64,000 bases of DNA from Dactylonectria macrodidyma (lineage: Eukaryota > Ascomycota > Sordariomycetes > Hypocreales > Nectriaceae). The position numbers and the translations under genes are program-made. Below, piece by piece: positions 48,903 through 60,459 of the stretch. The stretch covers positions 1,116,001 to 1,180,000 of the forward strand of contig JAGMUV010000008.1 in assembly GCA_020744425.1 (NCBI GenBank). The letters are read 5' to 3'. Under the pieces are notes generated by a model. That model saw only the letters and a program-made list of their open reading frames with translations. It searched no databases and was not told the origin of the DNA. Each line of letters begins with the position of its first letter. Position 1 is the first letter of the stretch.

Positions 48903-50588
48903 CTAGTTTGCCGTCTCCTGCTCACTGTCGCTGCTGTCCAGGGCGTGGTCATTAGGCTTCTCCGGCACGAGCCAAACGGCGGCAAAGGTGAAGGGGATGC
49001 AGATGAAGAACATGACGGAGGCGACGATTAGGTTGACTAGAGGAGAGACCTTGGCGGCGCCAACGCCGTAAGCCAGGCAGCTCCCCACGGACTCGAAGCT
49101 GCGCAGCAGGCCGACAGCGAGGGCCAGGGTCTCGATGTCGTTGAAAAAGATGCCGATGAGCCAGTATACAAACATGTAGTGCGACTCGTTGAGGAAGCGG
49201 AACATGACTTGGACGGCAAAGCCGCGGCCGAAACCTGGCGAGGCCCAGTCGAGGGTGACAGGCGTCTCTGAGTTGCGGTACTCGAGCTCGATAATGTACT
49301 GCCACACGAACATAGAGGTCATAACAAGAGAGAAGCAGGACCAGATGATCCGGGCGGTCTTGGGGCGGCTGAGCCACTTGTTGTCGAGGAACCAGCCCCA
49401 GAAGATGTTGGCAAAAGTGGCGGCAATGCCCGAGGTCAGCGAGGCGAGGGCGCGTGATCGTACGGAGAAGTAGTTGACTAGGTAGATGCCGACGTAGGTG
49501 CTATTCCAGTTGAAGCCGACGAGGATGGGGATGAGGAGGAAGAACTCGCGGCGACGGATCAGCGCCCACCACTTGGCGCTCTGCTCTTTGAAGGAGTGCG
49601 TCTTGCGGAACGTGTTGGGCAGGCCGGTGCCATCGCGGCGAATGACCTTTTCGGGGGGCGAGACCAGCAGGGCCAGCGGGAGGCCGAGGCACTGCAGCGC
49701 GATGAGCACCAGATACGTCGAGTAGCCTACTTTGCCGCGTTTCTCGGCGCTGGTGTTCAGGGAGAGCTGGATCGAGGAGCCGATGAGCTGGCCGAGCTCG
49801 CGGAGGCCGAGCCAGATGCCGGCTGGGTAGGTTGTTAGCATGTTTCCTCGTAGTTAAGTGGTAGTTTATGTAGGGCAAAGCCCCCCCAACCCTCCCAGCC
49901 TCGCTGCGCTCGAAAGAGACAGAAGGAAAAAGAGAAAGGTTAGGTAGGGGGTGGGCTATTCACGTACTGAATTTACCACGATCACCAACGCCAGCGTATC
50001 CAAGAGCGATGGCTCCTTCAGACGCCCACAGCGCAGACGCGGCAATTCCGCACGTTGCGCCACCGAATAAGACAAACCACTCGACGCCATAACGGTTGTT
50101 GACATAGAGTGCAGCGCTGTAGGGGGCGTAGCCAAAGGTTCCAATGACGAGGACCCATTTGAGGCCGATCTTGTTGGCGAGGATGCCGAATAGTGAGCAG
50201 CCAAAGACCATGATGCCGAAGGTCAAGCTATTGGCGCCGTTTACGAGGTAGGGCACCTGCTGGCCGCCGGCCCCGGTGCCTGTAGCATCATGTTAGCATG
50301 GGCTGGGTGTGGTGGAGGGGAACGGAGGGAGTGGAGAGAGTGGCGAGACATACTGTTCAGCGCGTTCCAGATGCCAGGCTGCGTGAAAGAGATGAGACCA
50401 ACGAGGATGACATTGAACAGGGGGCTTCGAAAGGCGCGTGTGAAAGCCGACACGTTCTTCCTGGGGACAGCCACCTCGCCGTCGACGTCGACGGCCTGCT
50501 CGGTGGCCGGTGCGACATTCTTGACCTTGACCAGCTGGTCGTTGTCGCTGCCTGCGTATGCGGTGTCCTTGGGAGATTCGGTCGCCAT
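48903..50588 (-). CDS. UNC93-like MFS membrane protein
   Basis: Three exons (minus) 50588..50354, 50279..49968 and 49846..48903 give 496 residues with about eleven hydrophobic segments. The N-terminal 45 residues are polar and cytosolic. The first helix is around FNVILVGLISFTQPGIWNALN, the hallmark opening of the fungal UNC93/DUF895 group, followed by GFxxF-like FGYAPYSAALYVNNRYG. Members sit in membranes, and their transported substrate is unknown in fungi. The C-terminus ends in an acidic, Ser-rich tail. The gene is intact and has higher GC than the decayed DNA on both sides. Confidence 0.9.
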
Positions 50589-52599
50589 GGTACTGTTGAC
50601 AGACGACGCCAGGGTTCGTGATGATCAACAGGGGAGGCACAGAGATGCGTGAGCAAGAGAGAACAAGAACAGCCTTGCCTGCCCTCCCAATGCTCCGGAG
50701 CACTGCATTCTTATCATCAAGAAAACCCACCCCTTCCAACACGCACTGCAAAAGATCTTGACTCTTTCACTCATCTCGGTATTTCTTTTTTGCCTGCGAG
50801 TGGATGAGCCCCTCCCCAGCGGGTCCTCCAAGGGCCACTGGGGCCAGGATTTGGAGCAGATCCAAGCATTTTGGGGTTACCTTTAAGCCCAATGAGGTAT
50901 AAGCGGCCGTTCCAAGTGCCGGGAATATCACGACGACGTGCTCATCGTGCCGATGTCGTGATCGCCCGAACTCAGCATAGCTACCAGCGGACCGTGCTTG
51001 GCAGCGCATCCTTATTTTACTGTGTCTCCTCCCACGTGTCACTAGCCGCGATGTCGCCGTCCGCGCCATTCCCACGGTCGTGGGACCAGGGGTCAGGGAA
51101 GTCGGGCGGAAAAGAGCCTCTTTGGTCGTGCTAGTTGGCCGACGAGGGCGATGGTGCGAGGCGCAATGGTGCGAGACTTGGAAATGATTGCGAATGCCGA
51201 CCCGGGGATTAGATCTGGAGACCGGGATACTTATGAGTGCGGCACAGGAGAGAAAAGAGCTCCATCATCCTGTACCAACGGCTCAGGGAGCAACATCCAA
51301 AGTTCATAAAGGCCGTGGAGACAAAGGTAAGAATGCTTGGTGTGGCTTGGTCAAGCGTCGGCCGAGGCTAACAAAGTCCAGGGCGTGCGATATCAGCTCT
51401 TCTTCCTCAACTTGGCGCGCGACCAGACGTCCTCGGCGCGCACCCCTAAGGACGCACGAGCAGACGGGCCTTCTAGCCTTCTTTAGCAACGTCATTTCGC
51501 GATTCCTCAATGCCATCATGGCGGATACCTTGCCACCGCCGCACATCAACAGGGAGGGCGAGTACCAGCCGCCAGCCTTCTATTGCGATGGTTCGTTGAT
51601 CCCGACAGAGTACCCGGAAAGCGCTGTGAAGATTATCAAGTGGTACTCTAGGTCAACTAGGTTCTGGTAGGCATTGTTGACTATGTGATGTGTAGTGAGA
51701 CGAGAGATCCTTGGTGATTTGGAAGAAGGGAGCCGTGGTGCTATTGGGTGTGGGTCGATTCACTGGCACGAGTTTGACATGGATATGGTTGACAAGATGA
51801 TAGAACCATGCCATTCAGCATGCTAGAGAGCCATGGACGGGGTAAGTGCTCACGATGCTTTGGTGTTAATGCACGCCAAGTAACACCTTGAAGACCCCGG
51901 AAGCTACTAGCACGTCTGTGGGATGAGCCTGTTGCTGTTTGACGGACTGATGAGCCTTATCAGCACCGGAGTATGTACTGCAATAGTTGGTGACCAAGCC
52001 GGACTGGTTCGTTGCAGAAAGGGCCTAGGCACAAGGCACCTCCTCAGAGATCAGACAGGCCACCAAGACAAGGTTGATTCTCCGATGACTCACCAAGCTT
52101 CTTGCCCGACATTCACCCAAAAACCCTGCATCTGCGCCAAAAACTTCTCCCATCGAGAGGATAAGTGCAAGAGACCTCACAATCAGACATTCAACAGAAA
52201 GCGTGTCTACCAGACGTACAGTTTCTCTTGTGGACCTTCCAGTGCTTCTTTTGGCGGCCATCTTGTCCGTCTGGTGGACCATGCTGGAGAGGGAGGGTTT
52301 GTTCTCACCGTCTCCGAACGCGACGTTGACGAGTCAGCCTTGAGATCCTCGACCTAGACTTTTGCAATTAAAAACAGATTGCTCAAGTATTTTTCGTACG
52401 CGTCAGCTTGGATGACGTTCTATCAGTCACAGCCCACAAGGAGCGTAGGTGAACGTACGGATCTTCTCGCCAATGGTGATTGAGTCATGGAGCAGAAGCA
52501 GGCGGGGAGTGTAAACTGACTAATAAGGCAGAAGCGTTAAAGATTACAACTCTTTAGAAAATAATGGAGATGGCAATAAGCTCACCAATCGTCTTCCCC
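50589..52599. other. Long stretch without a supported gene
   Basis: Small frames exist, but none with a convincing domain. On the minus strand near 52210-52290 a frame reads QKKHWKVHKRNC, like the end of a MYND zinc finger, but the upstream cysteines are missing. Confidence 0.45.
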
Positions 52600-53347
52600 T
52601 CGTCTTCCCCCAAATTAGTGATGTGATGTGAAATGGACAAGAAGCCTTACCGATAAGAAGTTGTACGCATCCAGCATCGGGGCTCTCAAACGAGTTGGGG
52701 ACAGTTCGGATACGTAGGTCTGAGAGGTTGGTATGAGGATCCCGAGGGCAACTCCCAGAACTGTCTTTCCAAGTAGAAAAATGTCTCGTCGGCCGTTAGG
52801 TGTACCGAACTGCTCCGATGCGTAGACCACACCAACTGCTAAGAGTGATGTGTATCAGGATACGAGGGGCCGCCAACTGGCAAAGATATAGTCCGCAGCT
52901 CACCGGCCGAGCTTATGAGACCACCGAGTACGAAGCCGGTGCGGCGGCCGTACATCTCGATAACCAAAGGATTGAGAGCCGCACCGGCAGAATTCCCAAC
53001 TGTACGAGGGCATTCTATAACCCAAGCCAGAGGGCAGGGATGGTGTAGGACGTGCCGAAAGGCTCCTCGAACGTGATTCTGTAAAAATGCCAGGACAGCT
53101 CAGGACATTTCCTGATGGGTTTCTTACTGTAAGTTAGGCAGAGCAATGGCGACACCGACGATGATTACATCAAATCGGAACATGATGGGGATGATGGTAG
53201 TGAGAGAATCATGGCCAATAGTCTTGCAATATTTTGTAATAGCCGCCAACATGCCTTCTTCGCCCCTTCAAGAGCGCCGTTGCTGGTCGTACCCTTTAGA
53301 GAGACCACCTCATCATGAGGCTTCAAGTCGTTCTCTACTGATGCCAT
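52600..53347 (-). pseudogene. N-terminal part of an MFS sugar transporter, broken
   Basis: From ATG 53347 (minus) a permease N-terminus can be followed through a series of breaks: MASVENDLKPHDEV, a frame change near 53280, then FRFDVIIVGVAIALPN, an intron with a GTAAGA donor and a TTACAG acceptor, TFEEPFGTSYTIPALWLG, an in-frame TAG, a further shift into VIEMYGRRTGFVLGGL (the loop GRR/GRK motif), then ASEQFGTPNGRRDIFLLGK and QTYVSELSPTRLRAPM (the A/SE-S/P-TRLR motif). It stops near 52620, and the C-terminal helices are missing. It is a second dead sugar carrier within 6 kb. Confidence 0.75.
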
Positions 53348-53993
53348 ACTGAATGTTGATGAGAGCTACTAATGTTGCGTACGATAGGAACAAAAGTGTC
53401 CAGACAGCAAGACATTCCAACGGGCTCTGGCGCAGGGTTCTACTCGCAACTTCGTCTAACACAGGAGGCTGTAGAAACTGTGATATGGGTGGCGCAATAA
53501 GAAGGAAGCGTAGAGGTGGAGAAAGCAAGCCGAGGACATTGCGGAAGTTTGGGGCTAATTTCTTGGGTTAGATGGCGTGGGGGCAAGCCACTCAGGCACG
53601 AGTCGCCATGATTTAGCCCGAGCAATGCCTTGGTGCCCTCGCCAAGCGAGAAAGTTCCCCACATTCCGATCAGCCAAGACCCCTAAGGTGGTTCAAGATG
53701 CCAGATTAGTGAAGGTACCAAGTTCCCCGTTGACGTCGAAATTTACGCTCCGGGGAGCAGGCCACAGAAGAAGCTCCAAGCATCATAGACCTTCTCCGCT
53801 ATAGTATTCGATATTAGTTGCTAATATTTTCAAAGTCCAGGGATATCTGTTATTTATTTTGATCTAATTAATAATAGATCACGACCTAAGCTTCGTATAT
53901 AGCGTAGTGCTTTACAATATTCCGAGCTACCACAACACACATGTTTCACCTAGCCTGAATTGATTCCCTGACGTTTTGAATAAAACCCGCCGA
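53348..53993. other. Intergenic, no gene seen
   Basis: AT-rich around 53810-53930. This is the 3' flank of the allantoate-type MFS gene. Confidence 0.4.
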
Positions 53994-56071
53994 CTAGTAT
54001 CCGTAGAGGTTCACGTGCTCGGAAGTCGAGGCTCGGATCCTCCTGTTCTCTCTAATCAAGAGCACGCGAATCCACCAGGCGCAAAGGACAGAGCAGAAAG
54101 CAAAGCCCGCAGAAGCGCCGAAACCGATGGCATAGCGAGGACCATCAGACTTGGGCCAGAGATAAGCTCCATAGATATATCCAATCTACCGACAGTTAGC
54201 ATAAAGAGAACACTGTGGTAGAGTTTGTAAAACATACCTGGCCGCCAACGTTGGTCATAGCAAGAACCACTGCCTTCTTTTCCTTGGTCTGAGACAGGGT
54301 GGATGCAGCCCATCCAATAATGACAGAGTTTACGGCATACGCGCCCCTGTAATTATTTGTTAGATATGTGGCATGTCAGCACAGCATCGAAGGTACTTAC
54401 ATCGGGAAGATGAAGCAGGCTACGTAGCGAGCAGCGGTATTCAAGGTGGCCGCAGCAAGGGCGAATCCAGCGATAGCGATTCCCAACCCGGCGGTAATAT
54501 GCCACGTCCGCTCGTGAAGTCGGCCTGAACTCCAACCGAAAAATATGCCGGTGGCGCCCGCAAAGATGAAGGGCGGGCAGGTCATGACGAGGGTAATGGT
54601 TGTGTTAAAACCAAGAGTCTTGACAACTCTAGAAGAGAGAATTTGTTAGCCATGACTTGCACATGTTTTTTTACTATTACAGCAGAGCCGGCGTCTTGTG
54701 TCTCGCAGCAGAGCGCGCGCGCGGGTGGGGTTGGGTTGGGTTGGGTTGGGGGGCGGTGATAGTGGCATTTTTCCCGCAACATGCCGAGACAAAAGAAGGG
54801 ACATCTTACGTTGGAAAGAAGCTGTTAAAGGAACAAGCCGATAAGTGGAAATTCTGCATCAGGCAGAAGAGCCAAGTCCTCTTATCTCCGCAGGCTTGCT
54901 TGAGTCCTTGCCATGCAGAAACCGGCTGGTCATCTGCATCAGAGAGCTTGTCTTTCTCCATGCGGGAGTGGGCAAGTTCCTTCTCCCGCTCGCTCAGCCA
55001 ACGAGTCGTGAGAGGAGTATTTGGGAGAAGCCAGAAGCCAATAAGGGAGACCAGACCGGTGGCAGCACCTTCGACAATAAAGAGCCTGTCTTTGTTAGTG
55101 ATTGACGCATATTGGAGGTAATTACAGTGTATCTCACCAGCGCCATCCAGCAATTCCGTGCAAACCATCCATACCAGCAAAGATACCGGCAGCTATTAGG
55201 CCTGAGAAGCCAGTTGCAAGGATTTGAGCACAGTAAAGGAGAGCGATTCGAGAGGCAACCTCTGTTGAACACTTTGATTAGCTTTTGAGGGGGTTGATTG
55301 TGTTTGGACGATGCGCCAGCAACTCGCTCGCCCTTTATAGAGCGTCAAGCATAATTTTTTGTTTGACATACCTTTTCGCGTGTAAAAAATGGAGAGAATG
55401 TAGGTCGCTCCCGGATAAAACGGAGCCTCGGTAATACCAAGGAAGAATCTGCAGATGACAAGGCCAGAGTAGTTGTGGACGAGTGCGGTGCAACCTGTCG
55501 CTGGTTAGTATTGACAGTTGAGCATGCATCAGGACAGACATACCGGAGACAACTCCCCAGATCAGCATCCAAGCCGACATGTACATGCCAGGCTTTACCT
55601 TGGTAATAAGCATGTTGCTAGGGACTTGCATGAGCACGTAGCCCACGAAAAGACTAGTTGTGGTCATCAGTTATCGCTCCGCTAGATGCGTTGATTCGAA
55701 GACATACATGGACACGGTAGTATTAAACTCTGTTCCAGTCATGTTCAGGTCCTCTTCTAGATTGTTGAGACGAGCCTGGGCGATGGCATTTCGATCGACG
55801 TAGTTCAGAAAATACATGACGCAAAGACACGGCTTGTATCAGAGATGTTAGTCCTGCGGGTCAATTGAGAGGTGTTCTGGGTTTTCTAGCAACTCACCAT
55901 GATCCAGATGTCCAGTTTCTTGACGAGACGGATCTCTTCAGGGTCAGTCTTCTTTGCAGTACCAGTGTAGTCCCGATCGTCAGTATTGACGGGCTTCTCG
56001 TCGAGGACGCTGTTGACATGCTTGACGTTGTAGTCGTCCTTGGACGCGCGTTCTTCCTTGATGCTCGCCAT
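53994..56071 (-). CDS. MFS anion:cation symporter of the allantoate/nicotinate permease type
   Basis: Nine exons (minus): 56071..55898, 55832..55708, 55653..55544, 55494..55372, 55261..55138, 55085..54810, 54628..54401, 54346..54238 and 54185..53994, all in phase, giving 428 residues. The family (yeast Dal5/Tna1 group) imports carboxylate-type nutrients across the plasma membrane. Typical features: acidic N-terminus, YFLNYVDRNAIAQARL after helix 1, the signature loop RFFLGITEAPFYPGATYILSIFY, WRWLFIVEGAATG, and the central cytosolic loop with LSEREKELA. It is somewhat short for the family, but no helix is obviously missing. Intron 6 holds a G-rich tract on the plus strand. Confidence 0.88.
54722..54756 (+). 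repeat. G-rich TTGGG tract, potential G-quadruplex
   Basis: Several runs of three or more G separated by TT lie in the intron 54629-54809 of the MFS gene, on the strand opposite to its transcript. Confidence 0.7.
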
Positions 56072-58453
56072 GGTGAAGGTAGCCCGTTGAATGGAAGAGA
56101 TGAGAAGAGGCTGCGTTGTCCTGGCCTGATGATCTCCAGGACGTTCCCTCGCAATATTTATAACTTTGCTGGTAATGCCGAAGCTAGGACCCGCTGAATC
56201 CGGGGTAGGTCTAGTGCGGGGAAACTGGAACGCTCATCAACAAGGCCGGGGAAGTGGAGATGCGTTGACTTGAAGTTCGGCGTCAGATTTAGATGCCGAC
56301 AGGACGTGGAGAGGCCGGGATGTACTGCTAAGGTAGGATTCCCATAGAACGGGTACCTGTCACTAATTGTTGGGAGCAGTCAAGTCATCCCCTGGACCAA
56401 TTCTCACGGCCAAAGATCTGGACTCCGTCGAGTCTCAGCGCATTGTCCACATTCTACTGTCGCAACGGCACACCAGGTGACTCGTCTTGTTCCCCCCCTT
56501 CCTCCCGACGGTAAACTTGATTTCAAGGATACTTCATATCTGCTCACGTTGATTGGTTATGTTGCCTAGTCATCCACATCCTCGACTTGGCGTCATTATC
56601 AACAAAAGTCCGAGCAACGAACAATGCGGGGTCAGTTTTTCGGGCTCGCCATCTCGGAGCTCGGCACGTTATGAAAGCTTGTCTCCTTAATTGACATTAG
56701 TAGTGAACGAAGTTCTATCGCTTGTTCATGGGGGTGTAAATCTTGCGGCTTGCAATTGTTCACGGGATTCGTGCCTCTCAATTCTGCAGATACTCCGTGA
56801 CCTGGCATTGACCTGTCTCCTAAATGCATTCCCAATTGGATCCGTAACAAAACACAAGCTTGAATACGGGATTTCATGCATCGCTTGCAACATAGACGCG
56901 GGTCTAATGTCCCTGGCTCTGTAATGTGACATCCCCATTCTAGGCAATCGACCCTTTCAATCCGCGACCGTCAAGCCTTGAAGAGGGCAAACTCGTCGTC
57001 TATGACAAACCGCGCCGGGAACCATTCACAAAACACTCTGAATGTGAGCCTCTTCGGGTTCAGATCTGTGTGCCAAGCGCGAGTTGGAGTTTTCTCCTAG
57101 CATCCTCACCGCACAAAGTCAAAGATCCCCAATTTCTTCCCTTTCAGGAAAAGTGTGGCGGTCTAAAATGAGCACACTGGATCTCCAGGGATGGCTGGTG
57201 ATTCAATAAGGTCTCTTACTTAATTTTCGGTCCTTGAATTACCAATCTCATCCCGAAGGCAGGGGGGGGATAGTCGAGCAATAACTCATTCCCCTCCTGT
57301 AACTGACTTTCTGCCCTTTACCCAACGTTAATGTCTGTCCGCCTCTCGTAGAAGCCTTACTCTTATTTTTCTACCCTCTTAATGCATCAAGCACATTGTG
57401 GCCAGTGCATGGTTCCAACCCACCTTTACCCCAGCATCAAACCTGGCTGTTTCTTCTTCCGCATCCATTTCGACTCATTTTCAAGACGCCCTAAATCCAT
57501 AGTACCATAGTAGCACTTATCTAGACGGGAACGCCAGGAGTGTGGCTCGTTGTCGCGTCGTTGACTTGATTGTCACCATGGTATGATCGTGGCAGAATGA
57601 ATCCAGCCCTTGTCGTTTGGGCCAGATCGGGTGTCGCCTCTTGAGGTGCCCAACGGCGAGCACCTAATATTTTCGCTCTGAGTCTTGATCCCTTGCTTTT
57701 AATCTGTTGAAATGCAATCCAAATTACATTCAGCTTTGGGCGAACGCCTCTGAAGTTTCCTTTATCGGCTCATTCAGTCGCAATGCCTAGACCCTAATAT
57801 TTGGGTGTAATTTTTGTGTCTCTTACACTCCGGAAGTGGGGTTCATGCGCCTAACGTCTTAACCATGCTCGATTGTGGAGAAACTAGATTGGCTGCAAAT
57901 TCTGTCAAGTGCAGGGTAGGTCACCTACGAGATTTGAAGCATGGGGGATAATTATGTGAAAGCCACACCCACTGGTAATCACCTCTGAGGTAGTGATGTT
58001 TACTGAAGGCATTTAAATTAAAATTATTCCTAATTTCGAAAATATTTCATTGACATAAATGGGCCCTCAAATCATAGGTCACTCGATCCTCAAACATCCC
58101 ATGTTTCCCATCCATCCAAGTGGGTGAATGCGACGTTGAACAAATGATGAGACAGCCATAATCAATCAAGAGGGCGACTACGTCACAATTATGATAAATC
58201 TAAAACAAACTGCATCAACATTTTTCCGCTCCTGAGACATCGACATAGATGACAATCTCCCAAGGTGCAATTCGTTGCTTCTCGGTGCCAGAGACCCGGC
58301 CGCTAGTTCAACACCCGGGCCCGGATGTGAATATCCGACAAATGTGGGGATAAGATCGCCAGATTCATCACATAAATAGGTGTATTCATGGTATTGGCAC
58401 CTTTAACCATATTTCGAGCCAAAGGTCTGATGTCACCGCCAAACGCTGACAAT
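56072..58453. other. Long divergent intergenic region without a supported gene
   Basis: This lies between the divergent MFS (minus) and P450 (plus) genes. No coding signal or recognisable domain was seen in 2.4 kb. Confidence 0.5.
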
Positions 58454-60108
58454 ATGGCAATCATGGCTGTCACCGACACGTTTTCCCCCGGCATTCCTGT
58501 CTTTATCGCTGGTCTAGCTGTTCTTGTAGGGGACCCCAGTTGATTCATCCCAATGAGCTCAATTTAACGTGGCGTAGACTTCCATCTACCTCATTTCCAT
58601 GGGAATATATCGCCTCTATTTTCATCCTTTGGCCAAGTATCCGGGTCCCTTTCTCAATTGCCTCTCACCAATTCCATTGAGTTATCAACTCATCCGTGGT
58701 CGGCTCCCATTCTACGTCAAGCAACTTCACGACATCTACGGACTAGTCGTCCGCTTGACACCTACGGAACTAACTTTTAACTCTGAAAAGTCATGGAAAG
58801 ACATTTACGGCAGCAGACCGGGCCATCAAAACTTCCACAAAGACCCAGTTCATGTGGGATCAATTCAAACAGTGCCCGGTGTTGTCACGATAACCATGGC
58901 CGGTGACGCTGATCATGCACGTCAGCGGCGAGCACTCTCACACGCGTTCAGCACCAAAGCGCTACTTGAGCAAGAGTATTTGATTCGAAACTATGTTGAC
59001 GTCTTCCGGGACAAAATGAATGAGTTTGCGAGCACTGGTCAGGTCTGTAACATTGCGGACTGGTTTTCTTACACAACCTTTGACATCATCGGTCATTTAT
59101 CATTGGGCGAGCCGTTTGGCTGTCTGACAAGCAGCGATCTCCGGTTCTGGGTCCCAGTCATCTCAGAGTCTATCAAGGCTGGTGCCATTGAACAGGCCAG
59201 CCGCCGGTTAGCAACAACTGGCAGCAAACTGCAGAACCTATTTCTCAGAATATTCGCACCAACTGAGTTAAGAGATCAAAGGAGAAAACATCTTCAGTAC
59301 TCGAGAGAGAAGATTCTCAGAAGAATTCAGCAAACCGGAAATAACCAGCACCGGGACTTTTTGTATTATTTGATGAACCAGAAAGACAAAGACAACTTGA
59401 ATCAGGATGAAATAATCGTCAACGGGGCTTTGTTCATCATTGCTGGCTCTGAGACGACGGGAAGCTTCATGGCAGGGCTGTTCAATCATCTTCTCAGGCC
59501 GGAGAACAGGCAGGTTTTGGACAAGCTTGTAGCCGAAATTAGAGGCGCCTTCAAAAGTGACGACGAAATTACTTACGAAGAGCTTGTCAAGCTCCCGTGG
59601 CTGACGGCCGTCCTTGAAGAGGGCCTGCGAATATTTCCAAGCGCTCCCATCGGCTTTACAAGGTCTGTTCCAGCTGGAGGAGATAGTGTGGACGGCCATT
59701 TCCTCCCTGCTGGTACGACCGTATCAACTTGCATGTGGGCTGCGACGCACACCGAGGACAACTTTAAAGACCCTTATTCGTTTCGACCTGAACGGTGGCT
59801 TGACAAAGCTAATGCGACCGACAAGCTCGGTGCTAGCAATCCATTCAGCCTAGGCCCTCGGGGATGTATCGGCCGAAAGTAAGTGCGTTTGGCAGATTGA
59901 TTGAACTGGGCTAATGTTCCACCACAGTCTATCATACATGGAGCAGAGACTCATCACGGCGAAGCTGCTGTGGCACAATGATGTAGCAATGACTGGCGAC
60001 GAGACTTGGTCAGAATGGGACCCGAGGGGTGACCACGAAAATATGCAGGTGTTTACGAACTGGATTAAGGCACCGTTGAATGTCAGGCTGTCACCACGAA
60101 AATTTTAA
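58454..60108 (+). CDS. Cytochrome P450 monooxygenase with N-terminal membrane anchor
   Basis: Three exons, 58454..58525, 58578..59878 and 59928..60108, join in frame to 517 residues. The first exon supplies the hydrophobic anchor (IPVFIAGLAVL) before the proline hinge (FHPLAKYPGP), so the enzyme sits in the ER membrane. A second in-frame ATG is at 58463. Further motifs are the I-helix oxygen site AGSETTGS near 315, the ExxR of helix K (EEGLR), the FRPERW segment, and the haem-binding FSLGPRGCIGRN with its Cys ligand, split by the last intron. All core elements are present, so it should be active. The substrate is unknown. Fungal P450s of this style often serve secondary metabolism, but no synthase gene is in the window. 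Confidence 0.93.
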
Positions 60109-60459
60109 GTTGACAACCTCGAAGGAGAAATGCAGCCCTGTTAAACCTGTGCAATGCATCTGGTGGCTAAGACAGAGTCCGGCGTGTCGAATCTTGATCA
60201 AGTGCTCGGTATTGAGAAGAAGAGGCCGGCTTACATATCCTCCTTCGGCGTCGATGACCATTGGCTAGCTGTTTCAGGCAGCATGGACACCTAGAACCAT
60301 TGGCTCTATAACACCCACGACGTATATAGAGACTTGCAGTGCCAATGAAGATTCTTTCGCCACTGTGGCCTCCTAAACTATATTTTAACCACCTCGGCAA
60401 ACCCACTTTTGATACGCCTCCCAGCCTTCTAGCTGGTATACATTGGCCATAGCAACTAG
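60109..60459. other. Gap between the P450 and the S8 pseudogene
   Basis: This is where the N-terminal half of the S8 protease, with the Asp and His sites, would be expected. Only broken frames are seen. Confidence 0.4.

Noticed and set aside
51518..51670. 50-codon ORF starting MADTLPPPHINREG
   Set aside because: It has a good ATG context, but it is short, has no family match and no splice partners were found.
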